From Chryseobacterium sp. Bi04 (GTDB lineage Bacteria > Bacteroidota > Bacteroidia > Flavobacteriales > Weeksellaceae): DNA of 64,000 nt. The notes under the pieces were generated by a model. It was not told the DNA's origin, ran no database searches, and worked only from the letters and a program-made list of their open reading frames with translations. The position numbers were made by a program, and so were the translations under genes. Positions 57,957 through 64,000 of this stretch are shown piece by piece (within the stretch, counting starts at the first letter, position 1; each line of letters opens with the position of its first letter). The DNA lies in assembly GCF_918698085.1 (NCBI RefSeq), contig NZ_CAKKLP010000009.1, positions 1 to 64,000 on the forward strand, in the 5' to 3' direction.

Positions 57957-58206
57957 GAAAAACGCAAAGGCGCAAGTTTTTTGATATAACTCATGCTTTT
58001 AAGGCGCAAAGATTTTATCTCCGATAAAATTGTTTACGGTATATTTTATTATCTCACGCTGATTTTGCAGATTACGTAGATTTTAATCAGCATTTGCTGA
58101 ATCTGCGAGAAAATCTAATAGTATTCTATCATGTCCCATGCTGAAAATCTTTGATTTTCTTGCGTCTTAAAATTTTCACAATACATGAAGAATTCTTTGC
58201 GTTTTA
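57957..58206 (+). repeat. MITE-like element, copy A
   Basis: One of five copies of a 170-250 bp AT-rich element bounded by inverted ends: AACGCAAAGGCGCAA on the left and the complement CTTTGCGCCTTTGCGTTTT (shortened here) on the right. Internal landmarks shared by the copies are AGATTTTATCTSCGATAAAATT and GCTGAAAATCTTTGATTTTC. No protein is encoded. Non-autonomous, perhaps mobilised by a transposase elsewhere. Confidence 0.6.
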
Positions 58207-58265
58207 CAAAAAATAAAAACAATCCAAAAATCATCAACAGTAATCTAAATGAATATATTATTGTA

Positions 58266-58302
58266 TTAAACCTTATAGGTTTTAGAAACCTATAAGGTTT
58301 AA
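58266..58302. repeat. Perfect 17-bp palindrome
   Basis: TTAAACCTTATAGGTTT and AAACCTATAAGGTTTAA are exact complements around a TAG loop. It lies between the repeat element and the HTH gene and is not followed by a T-run, so it may be a repetitive extragenic palindrome rather than a terminator. The region 58207-58507 otherwise contains no gene. Confidence 0.55.
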
Positions 58303-58507
58303 ATCTCATCTCTTACCAAATAATCTTTGATCACTCGGAAGTTATTGCAAAATAAACGGCTAATACGAAGAAAATTTTCAACAATTAAATCAAATAGCAC
58401 CTGTATTTTTAAGTTTAGTTTCATTTATCTTTAATCTTATTCTTTAAAACATATTTTTTTTTACTTTTTATTGTATAGCTTATGCTTTTTTGCCATTTTT
58501 GTATAAA

Positions 58508-58891
58508 ATGTCGGTCATGCAAAAAGAAAAATTACGCATCATAAGAAAGCAAAAAGGCTATACCCAGCAACAGGTAGCTGATTTTATCGCAACGGATGTA
58601 TCCAACTACAGCAGAAAAGAAAGTGGTGATGTAAAGATCATTAAAGATGAATGGGACAAAATTGCCCGTTTTTTAGAAGTTCCTGTAGAAGAAATATATG
58701 AGGAAGAGGAATCTAAAATTATTGTGAATAATGATCATCCGGTATTTAATGACAAATCTGCAAATGCCATCGTGACTCAGAATAATTATGATAATATCCC
58801 AGGAACTATTGTTGAGAACCTACAATCTTATATCACCTTATTAAAAGAAGAGAATAAAAGGCTGAAAGATAACTTGAAAAGTCTGAAATAA
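58508..58891 (+). CDS. XRE-type HTH regulator with C-terminal coiled coil
   Basis: About 127 residues from the ATG at 58508 (an internal ATG three codons later is also possible). The helix-turn-helix spans about 8-60: LRIIRKQKGYTQQQVADFI, then TDVSNYSRKESGDVKI, an XRE/Cro fold. The last 30 residues (LQSYITLLKEENKRLKDNLK) form a leucine-rich coiled coil for dimerisation. It is a probable small repressor; no target is visible. It lies alone between repeats. Confidence 0.8.
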   Translation: MSVMQKEKLRIIRKQKGYTQQQVADFIATDVSNYSRKESGDVKIIKDEWDKIARFLEVPVEEIYEEEESKIIVNNDHPVFNDKSANAIVTQNNYDNIPGTIVENLQSYITLLKEENKRLKDNLKSLK

Positions 58892-58950
58892 CAACTGTTT
58901 AGAACAGGCGTATTTATTCTATAATTCAATAAGTTACACTCACTGTTACA

Positions 58951-58991
58951 AAAAAATTCATCCATTGGCAATGCCGGTGGATGAATTTTTT
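58951..58991 (+). terminator. Intrinsic terminator after the HTH gene
   Basis: AAAAATTCATCCA and TGGATGAATTTTT form a 13-bp stem with a 13-nt loop, then T residues. Confidence 0.75.
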
Positions 58992-59090
58992 AATATAGGT
59001 TGTAGACTAAAATCTTTATACCAAAGCAAAATCATTTGCTATAGCTGTAAAAGAAGCTATCGGAAGCTAATTATTGGAAATATAAATGTA

Positions 59091-59387
59091 TTAAAGCTCT
59101 TCCATCGGATTCCAAAACAGTTTTTTGAAATTTTTTATCCTAAGATTTTCTATCGTAAGACCTTCCGCTTCCAGCTTTGGTTGAAATTCAGGAACAGAGA
59201 GCACTCCTGAACTTGAAATCACACGGTGAGCAGGAACATCTTCAGGACATCCTCCCATAGCTTTCCCTACATGACGGGAATGATTCGGGTAGCCCACAGC
59301 TTTGGCTATAGCTCCGTATGTAGAAACCCTGCCCTTGGGAATAAGTTTCGCCACTTCGTAGACCTGTTGTTTGAAAATTTCATCCAT
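59091..59387 (-). CDS. Alkyltransferase-like (ATL) protein
   Basis: 98 residues from the ATG at 59387. The fold matches the C-terminal domain of O6-alkylguanine-DNA alkyltransferase: VAKLIPKGRVSTYGAIAKAVG, the HTH with Arg finger NHSRHVGKAM, and the active-site strand. The reactive Cys of PCHRV is replaced by Ala (VPAHRV, Ala53), so it cannot transfer the alkyl group. ATL proteins bind alkylated bases and hand them to nucleotide excision repair. The upstream open frame is longer but not conserved. Confidence 0.88.
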   Translation of the reverse strand: MDEIFKQQVYEVAKLIPKGRVSTYGAIAKAVGYPNHSRHVGKAMGGCPEDVPAHRVISSSGVLSVPEFQPKLEAEGLTIENLRIKNFKKLFWNPMEEL

Positions 59388-59500
59388 ACCTTTCTGTAGT
59401 TGATTAAGTAATTGAAAACCATACAATCCGGATTTCAAAAGATTTGCATTATTTTTGAACTCATATGGATTCAATGATGTTTCATTTAAAAGATAAAGAT

Positions 59501-59647
59501 ATGAAAAAATCATTTTTCCGGCTGCTGAATGCAGTCAATAAAAAGGTACTTCCATCTCTGAGTAAGAAAGATCCTAACCAGTTAACAAAAATTGAAAAAG
59601 GAATCTTGGCGTATCGCTATTTTGTACTCGTAAATTCAATGGATTGA
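59501..59647 (+). CDS. Small basic conserved protein
   Basis: 48 residues from the ATG at 59501 (longer starts exist at 59465). The product is basic and mostly helical (SFFRLLNAVNKKVLPSLSKK, then KIEKGILAYRYFVLVNSMD). I recall similar short proteins in flavobacteria but cannot assign a function. It diverges from the ATL gene. The tail of this gene is copied, in degraded form, in the tandem repeats downstream. Confidence 0.6.
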   Translation: MKKSFFRLLNAVNKKVLPSLSKKDPNQLTKIEKGILAYRYFVLVNSMD

Positions 59648-59709
59648 TGTTTTTATAAAATTTTTATAGAACTACAGATGACACAGATCTTAAGATAGAA
59701 TGTGTTGGT

Positions 59710-59935
59710 AAACGCTAAGGCGCAAAAGACTTGAATACTTCATGTTGTAAGGCGCAAAGATTTTATCTGCGATAAAATTGCACAGTGCATAGTTTATTTT
59801 ATCTCGTTGATATTGCAGCTTACGCAGATTTTGAAATTTAATCTCATATCCTTTCATTTCCCCAGCTGAAAATCTTTGATTTTCTTGCGTCTTAAAACAG
59901 TATGCTATTTACCATTCTTTGCGCCTTTGCGTTTT
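59710..59935 (+). repeat. MITE-like element, copy B
   Basis: Same element as copy A, with ends AACGCTAAGGCGCAAAAG and CTTTGCGCCTTTGCGTTTT. First of the three copies carried by the tandem array. Confidence 0.65.
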
Positions 59936-60101
59936 CAAACAAAGCCAACATCAGAAAAGAAAGCCACTTTAAAACAAATCGATCAAAATTAAAAATTAAA
60001 AAAGAATCTTGGCATATCCTTATTTTGTACCCGTAAATTCAATGGTTTTATAAATTTTAAGAACTACAGATGACACAGATCTTAGGATAGAATGTGTTGG
60101 T

Positions 60102-60327
60102 AAACGCTAAGGCGCAAAAGACTTGAATACTTCATGTTGTAAGGCGCAAAGATTTTATCTGCGATAAAATTGCACAGTGCATAGTTTATTTTATCTCGTT
60201 GATATTGCAGCTTACGCAGATTTTGAAATTTAATCTCATATCCTTTCATTTTCCCTGCTGAAAATCTTTGATTTTCTTGCGTCTTAAAACAGTATGCTAT
60301 TTACCATTCTTTGCGCCTTTGCGTTTT
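60102..60327 (+). repeat. MITE-like element, copy C
   Basis: Second copy within the tandem array; nearly identical to copies B and D. Confidence 0.65.
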
Positions 60328-60493
60328 CAAACAAAGCCAACATCAGAAAAGAAAGCCACTTTAAAACAAATCGATCAAAATTAAAAATTAAAAAAGAATC
60401 TTGGCATATCCTTATTTTGTACCCGTAAATTCAATGGTTTTATAAATTTTAAGAACTACAGATGACACAGATCTTAGGATAGAATGTGTTGGT

Positions 60494-60720
60494 AAACGCT
60501 AAGGCGCAAAAGACTTGAATACTTCATGTTGTAAGGCGCAAAGATTTTATCTGCGATAAAATTGCACAGTGCATAGTTTATTTTATCTCGTTGATATTGC
60601 AGCTTACGCAGATTTTGAAATTTAATCTCATATCCTTTCATTTTCCCTGCTGAAAATCTTTGATTTTTCTTGCGTCTTAAAACAGTATGCTATTTACCAT
60701 TCTTTGCGCCTTTGCGTTTT
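60494..60720 (+). repeat. MITE-like element, copy D
   Basis: Third copy within the tandem array; it differs from C by one extra T near 60667. It is followed at once by the tetranucleotide repeat. Confidence 0.65.
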
Positions 60721-60724
60721 CCAA

Positions 60725-60772
60725 CAAACAAACAAACAAACAAACAAACAAACAAACAAACAAACAAACAAA
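60725..60772 (+). repeat. (CAAA)12 microsatellite
   Basis: Twelve perfect CAAA units directly after the right end of MITE copy D. It is non-coding (an open frame across it would be a Lys-Gln-Thr-Asn repeat). Such repeats vary in copy number by slippage. It lies about 75 bp downstream of the deoxyhypusine-synthase-like gene's stop. Confidence 0.9.
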
Positions 60773-60785
60773 CAACACCAGAAAT

Positions 60786-60812
60786 AAAAAAGCGCTCCAA
60801 ATCAATTGAAGC
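60786..60812 (-). terminator. Probable terminator of the deoxyhypusine-synthase-like gene
   Basis: On the minus strand GCTTCAA and TTGGAGC pair (one G-U) around a short loop, followed by T residues. It lies about 35 bp beyond the stop. Confidence 0.5.
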
Positions 60813-60847
60813 GTCTATTATAGTCATCTCTTCTGAGAAATTTATTC

Positions 60848-61822
60848 TTAAGAATTTTCTAAGATGTAAGAGAACATCAATGGTGCACAGATCGTTGCAT
60901 CACTTTCAACGATAAACTTCGGTGTAGTGATATCCAGTTTACCCCAAGTGATTTTCTCATTTGGAACCGCTCCTGAATATGAACCATACGATGTTGTAGA
61001 GTCAGAGATCTGGCAGAAATAAGACCAGAAAGGAATGTCATGCATTTCCATATCCTGATATAACATAGGTACTACACAGATTGGGAAATCCCCAGCAATA
61101 CCTCCACCTATCTGGAAGAATCCAACTCCCTTACCTCCTGAGTTTTTAGTATACCAGTCAGCAAGGTAAGTCATATACTCAATTCCTGACTTCATTGTAG
61201 TAGCTGTAAGCTCTCCTTTGATGCAGTAAGAAGCAAAAATATTACCCATTGTAGAATCTTCCCATCCCGGAACTACGATTGGCAGGTTTGCTTCTGCAGC
61301 AGCAATCATCCAGGAATTTTCTCTAGGAATCTCATAATACTGCTCCAATACTCCTGAAAGGATCATTTTGTACATAAATTCGTGCGGGAAATATCTTTCT
61401 CCTTTCGCTTCTGCATCTTTCCAGATTTCAACAATATGTTTCTGTAATCTTCTGAATGCTTCTTCTTCAGGGATACAAGTATCTGTAACTCTGTTTAATC
61501 CTCTCTCCAACAGATCCCATTCCTGTTGTGGAGTAAGGTCTCTATAGTCAGGAACTCTTTCGTAGTGGGAGTGAGCCACAAGGTTCATAAGATCCTCTTC
61601 AAGGTTTGCTCCTGTACAAGAGATGAAGTCCACTTTTCCCTGACGGATCATTTCTGCAAGGATTTTACCTAATTCAGCAGTAGACATTGCTCCTGCTAAA
61701 GTAATCATCATCTTTCCACCATCTTTAAGATGCGCCACATATCCTTTAGAGGCATCTACCAACGCTGCCGCATTGAAATGCAGAAAATATTTTTCTATAA
61801 ACTCAGAAATTGGTTTGTTCAT
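60848..61822 (-). CDS. Deoxyhypusine-synthase-family protein without the usual Lys
   Basis: 324 residues from the ATG at 61822. The fold is that of deoxyhypusine/homospermidine synthases: TLAGAMSTAELGKILAEMI near 41, FISCTGANLEEDL, NLPIVVPGWEDSTMGNIFAS (about 179) and WGKLDI. In eukaryotic DHS the imine-forming Lys follows the GGG motif (GGGVVKHHI); here the same place reads GGGIAGDFPI (239-248), with Gly at the Lys position. The reaction may therefore differ. Bacterial members are linked to polyamine metabolism. No eIF5A target exists in bacteria. Confidence 0.82.
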   Translation of the reverse strand: MNKPISEFIEKYFLHFNAAALVDASKGYVAHLKDGGKMMITLAGAMSTAELGKILAEMIRQGKVDFISCTGANLEEDLMNLVAHSHYERVPDYRDLTPQQEWDLLERGLNRVTDTCIPEEEAFRRLQKHIVEIWKDAEAKGERYFPHEFMYKMILSGVLEQYYEIPRENSWMIAAAEANLPIVVPGWEDSTMGNIFASYCIKGELTATTMKSGIEYMTYLADWYTKNSGGKGVGFFQIGGGIAGDFPICVVPMLYQDMEMHDIPFWSYFCQISDSTTSYGSYSGAVPNEKITWGKLDITTPKFIVESDATICAPLMFSYILENS

Positions 61823-61940
61823 TTTTTTTAATTTTTGCAAAGATAAAACTTAAAAATGGAATGCAGTCAACGCACTTGAAGAAAGTATAATGGAGGTCTT
61901 CTTTTTTATCATTTGTTAAATGCTAAAGCTGTTTTGTTGG

Positions 61941-62113
61941 GAAACGCAAAGGCGAAAAAGAACTTTTCATGTAGTGTGAAAGTTTTTAGGCGCAAGAAAA
62001 TCTAAGATTTTCAGCAAGGTTATGTATATGGATTCAACAATTTCAATTTTATCGGAGATAAAATCTTTGCGATTTAAAGCACACATTATAAAAAACTTGC
62101 GCCTTTGCGTTTT
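61941..62113 (-). repeat. MITE-like element, copy E (inverted)
   Basis: An inverted, shorter and more diverged copy, with GAAACGCAAAGGCG at one end and AACTTGCGCCTTTGCGTTTT at the other. Its complement carries the shared AGATTTTATCTCCGATAAAATT and GCTGAAAATCTTAGATTTTC segments. It shows the element is dispersed, not only tandemly amplified. Confidence 0.6.
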
Positions 62114-62140
62114 CCAAAACAGTTGAACTAATGAAATTAA

Positions 62141-62170
62141 AAAAGTGGGGTTCAAAGTGAACCCCGCTTT
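62141..62170 (-). terminator. Terminator after the GreA/GreB-type gene
   Basis: GGGGTTCA and TGAACCCC pair across a 3-nt loop; on the minus strand T residues follow (62136-62143 region). Confidence 0.75.
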
Positions 62171-62200
62171 CATTGTAATTTAATAGTTTTCAACAAAGAT

Positions 62201-62581
62201 TTATCCTTCCCAAGGAGCTACTTTCAGGATTTCAATTTTACGTTCTCCATCTTTGAAAGGCCATTCTATAACATCTCCTACTTTATAGCCTACAACGGCA
62301 AGGGCAATATCAGAAAGTATGGAATGTTTATTCTTTTTAAGTTTTGCCTGAGTAGAAGGCACAAAAATATATTCGTGCTCCAAATCCAGGGTATGATCCT
62401 TTAAAGTCACTTTTCTGTTAACAGTTACGATATCAGCAGGTAAATCTCTTCTTAAAACCTGTTTAGCTTTTCTAAGTTCCTGAGAAAGTCTGTTTTCTTC
62501 CTGAATGCTTACTTTCTTTCTTCTGAGTGTATCTTTTATGGCATCATAAATCCCTGTGGTTACAATAATATGATCGGACAT
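62201..62581 (-). CDS. GreA/GreB-family elongation factor
   Basis: 126 residues. The N-terminal part (about 1-50) is a short helical coiled coil (SIQEENRLSQELRKAKQVL), and the C-terminal FKBP-like domain has ILSDIALAVVGYKVGDVIEWPF, the GreA/GreB signature. It is shorter than canonical GreA (about 158 residues), closer to Rnk-like or short Gre factors, so transcript-cleavage activity is uncertain. Gre factors bind RNA polymerase through the secondary channel. It is monocistronic with its own terminator. Confidence 0.78.
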   Translation of the reverse strand: MSDHIIVTTGIYDAIKDTLRRKKVSIQEENRLSQELRKAKQVLRRDLPADIVTVNRKVTLKDHTLDLEHEYIFVPSTQAKLKKNKHSILSDIALAVVGYKVGDVIEWPFKDGERKIEILKVAPWEG

Positions 62582-62785
62582 TTTTTCAATTTTAAGATTA
62601 AATTGCGGTCATTCTCCTATGATCCAATGTAGAATATAAGCATAGATATACTGTATTCTATGGATAGAAAACTGCAAAAATAATAGATAAAAAGTTTGGA
62701 AAGTCTCCCTGTCTTGGATCCTGACAGGGCTTAATTGATAAAGTCCTTAGAACTTTTAAGAAAAGAATCTCTATGTAGATAAAGT

Positions 62786-62845
62786 AATGACAGCAGCAAT
62801 CCTGACGCTCGGCGTATTGCAGATAAAAAGATTGTTGCTGTCATT
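62786..62845. other. Structured inverted repeat in a gene-free gap
   Basis: Arms AATGACAGCAGCAATC (62786-62801) and GATTGTTGCTGTCATT (62830-62845) are complementary but for one G-U pair. The 28-nt loop holds a second stem, CTGACGC-TCG-GCGT...CAG. No T-run follows. It lies in a 399-bp gap (62582-62980) between arfB and the Gre-type gene, where a 61-codon frame (62787-62972) looks spurious. It could be a structured RNA or the remnant of a mobile end. Confidence 0.45.
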
Positions 62846-62980
62846 ATATTGTATTTTAATCCTAACAAATATAGGACTTAAAATCGAAATCCAGCGGCAA
62901 ATCATCGTCAAATTAATATTTTTCCACCATTATCATATCTTTCAACATACTGAAAGCAATCGTTATTTCTGAGTAAACAA

Positions 62981-63373
62981 CTACAATTTAAACCGTCTGT
63001 TTTCTTTCTTATCAGAAAGCTTTTTCTTACTATCCAATCTTTTCTGTTTCTGAGCTTTTGAGGGTTTCGTAGCAGTTCTTTTTTTGGGAACAATGAGAGC
63101 TTTGTTCACCAGTTCAATTATTTTTTCTATCGCTTTATTTTTATTCATCAGCTGGGTTCTGCTTTCAGAAACAGTTAAAAATAAAACTCCATCAGCATTG
63201 ATTCTGTTTTTCAGTTTATCCAATATTAATGCTTTCTGATCTTCATGAAAAAAAACAGATGCACTCACTTCCCAAAGTACGGTAACAGCAGTCTCTACTT
63301 TGTTCACGTTTTGTCCTCCTGCCCCACTACTCCGGGAGGTCTTGAAACTGAGTTCTTTTGAAAAGTCTTTCAT
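62981..63373 (-). CDS. arfB: Alternative ribosome-rescue factor ArfB
   Basis: 130 residues. The release-factor-like domain carries the catalytic GGQ in SRSSGAGGQNVNKVETAV (about 14-31), which hydrolyses peptidyl-tRNA on stalled ribosomes. The C-terminus is Lys/Arg-rich (AQKQKRLDSKKKLSDKKENR), the tail that enters the empty mRNA channel. The length is typical for ArfB/YaeJ. A full release factor is excluded by size. It lies just 28 bp from the MenE-like gene on the same strand. Confidence 0.92.
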   Translation of the reverse strand: MKDFSKELSFKTSRSSGAGGQNVNKVETAVTVLWEVSASVFFHEDQKALILDKLKNRINADGVLFLTVSESRTQLMNKNKAIEKIIELVNKALIVPKKRTATKPSKAQKQKRLDSKKKLSDKKENRRFKL

Positions 63374-63401
63374 TGTATTTACTTTTTAGAACAAGAAAAA
63401 A

Positions 63402-64000
63402 TCAAGCCCTTTCATTTATCTTTTTGTACAGTTCTATTCTATTTATTTTTCCATTTGGCGTTCTTGGCACTTCATCTATAAAAATAATCTCTTTGGGTTT
63501 GTGGAAATTTTTATCAAATGATATTTCTGAAATCCTCATGATCAGGTCCTCAGATTTATTTCCTTCTATAACCAGTATCAATTTTTGGCCCAAACTCTCG
63601 TCTTTTAGTCCTAAAAATACAACTTCATTCGGGATCATTTTTTTCACCAGGGCTTCAAGAGTTTCCGGAAAAATTTTTGCACCGCCGGAATTGATTACAT
63701 TATCAATCCGTCCCAAAAATCTAAACTGTTTTTCACCTTTAATTTCAACTAAATCATTGGTTATTAATACATCATCATTTACAGCAGGGGCAAAAATTTT
63801 TAAACATGCTCTTTCATCCAAAGAAATACTTACATTTTCAAAAGCAGTAAAATAGTCTTCCGGCTCGGGTATCAGCTGCCTTAATGCAATATGAGAAAGT
63901 GTTTCAGACATTCCATAAGTTTCAAAAATACAATTTGAAATATTCAGATTCATTTTAAGAATTTTATTTTTTAAACTCTCGGAAACTGCAGCACCACCAA
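63402..64000 (-). CDS. menE: AMP-binding enzyme, MenE-like (truncated by the window edge)
   Basis: The C-terminal 199 residues or so of an adenylate-forming CoA ligase; the frame stays open to the window end. The A5-type motif YGMSETLSHIALR, then the A8 hinge FRFLGRIDNVINSGGAKIFPE and the terminal A10 Lys segment RTPNGKINRIEL are present. SETLSHIA and the compact C-terminus are typical of O-succinylbenzoate-CoA ligase in menaquinone synthesis. Substrate is inferred from similarity only. It is probably followed by arfB in the same transcript. Confidence 0.8.
   Translation of the reverse strand, partial: GGAAVSESLKNKILKMNLNISNCIFETYGMSETLSHIALRQLIPEPEDYFTAFENVSISLDERACLKIFAPAVNDDVLITNDLVEIKGEKQFRFLGRIDNVINSGGAKIFPETLEALVKKMIPNEVVFLGLKDESLGQKLILVIEGNKSEDLIMRISEISFDKNFHKPKEIIFIDEVPRTPNGKINRIELYKKINERA

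Larger units (their letters stand above)
59601..60722 (+). repeat. Tandem array of three units with 392-bp period
   Basis: The anchor GAATCTTGGC appears at 59601, 60004 and 60396, and GAACTACAGATGACAC at 59669, 60061 and 60453. Units two and three are almost identical and exactly 392 bp apart; unit one is more diverged. Each unit contains a MITE-like copy plus the tail of the small gene at 59501-59647 (ILAYRYFVLVNSM in the original, ILAYPYFVPVNSM in copies). This points to local duplication after the element inserted. Confidence 0.75.

Noticed and set aside
58115..58309. Minus-strand frame inside MITE copy A
   Set aside because: Composition is that of the repeat; not kept in the other copies.
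59601..60722. CRISPR array
   Set aside because: The repeats are about 392 bp with near-identical content throughout, with no short repeat-spacer pattern.
60670..60915. Open frame through the CAAA repeat (Lys-Gln-Thr-Asn run)
   Set aside because: It is a product of the microsatellite, starts inside the repeat element and runs antisense into the deoxyhypusine-synthase-like gene.
62787..62972. Plus-strand 61-codon frame
   Set aside because: It begins inside the inverted repeat and has no domain, signal or coupling to a neighbour.

Overview
The window looks like the chromosome of a flavobacterium of the Weeksellaceae, most like Chryseobacterium or a close relative. This rests on low GC, lack of clear Shine-Dalgarno sequences, promoters of the TAnnTTTG type (one with a perfect TTG-N19-TAAATTTG layout), several secreted proteins with type IX secretion (T9SS) C-terminal tails, a class II HMG-CoA reductase (mevalonate pathway), and protein families such as DUF4846 and a DUF6705-like protein. 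No rRNA, tRNA, CRISPR array, prophage or intact insertion sequence was seen.

Layout. 0-5 kb is accessory: a family 2 glycosyltransferase, two diverged copies of a non-coding hairpin/mini-peptide module, a small secreted protein, a glycine-zipper lipoprotein and a polytopic membrane protein. 5-12 kb holds chorismate synthase, two thioredoxin-fold proteins, a DUF1232 protein, a UMP synthase fusion of eukaryotic domain order, and a degenerate M1-peptidase-like protein with a barrel-like C-terminus. 12-19 kb carries three T9SS cargo proteins, an NTF2-like protein and a large outer-membrane protein. 19-30 kb is mostly housekeeping: dusB, deoC, an Lrp-type regulator, a phosphodiesterase, trmD, NDH-2, GH25 lysozyme, a nucleotidase, an ABC-F ATPase and an oxidoreductase. 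30-37 kb contains a siderophore receptor with a PepSY-type partner, a small barrel protein, a 1-Cys peroxiredoxin, a broken mechanosensitive channel, and a lipoprotein with a JAMM-like motif next to a small secreted protein.

37-45.7 kb holds sucC, then a compact five-gene unit led by HMG-CoA reductase that includes a 55-residue two-helix membrane protein missed by length cut-offs, then a radical-SAM/TIGR03915-like DNA-repair pair. At 45.7-46.3 kb lies a 640-bp AT-rich gap with five perfect DnaA boxes and one near-perfect box, all in one orientation and about 100 bp apart; this is the strongest non-coding signal and a candidate oriC or DnaA-titration locus. Beside it are an AlkC/AlkD-like HEAT protein and a divergent peroxiredoxin/HxlR-regulator pair in which both genes carry a single-base frameshift.

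48-57.9 kb has DUF4846, pfkA-gapA, an MpaB-like protein, recA, an unknown cytosolic protein and htpG. 57.9-62.2 kb is repeat-rich: five copies of a roughly 170-250 bp MITE-like element, three of them in a tandem array that also copied the tail of a small gene, a (CAAA)12 microsatellite and a perfect 17-bp palindrome. Among these sit an HTH regulator, an alkyltransferase-like protein and a deoxyhypusine-synthase homologue. The window ends with a GreA/GreB-type factor, a structured inverted repeat, arfB and a truncated menE-like gene.
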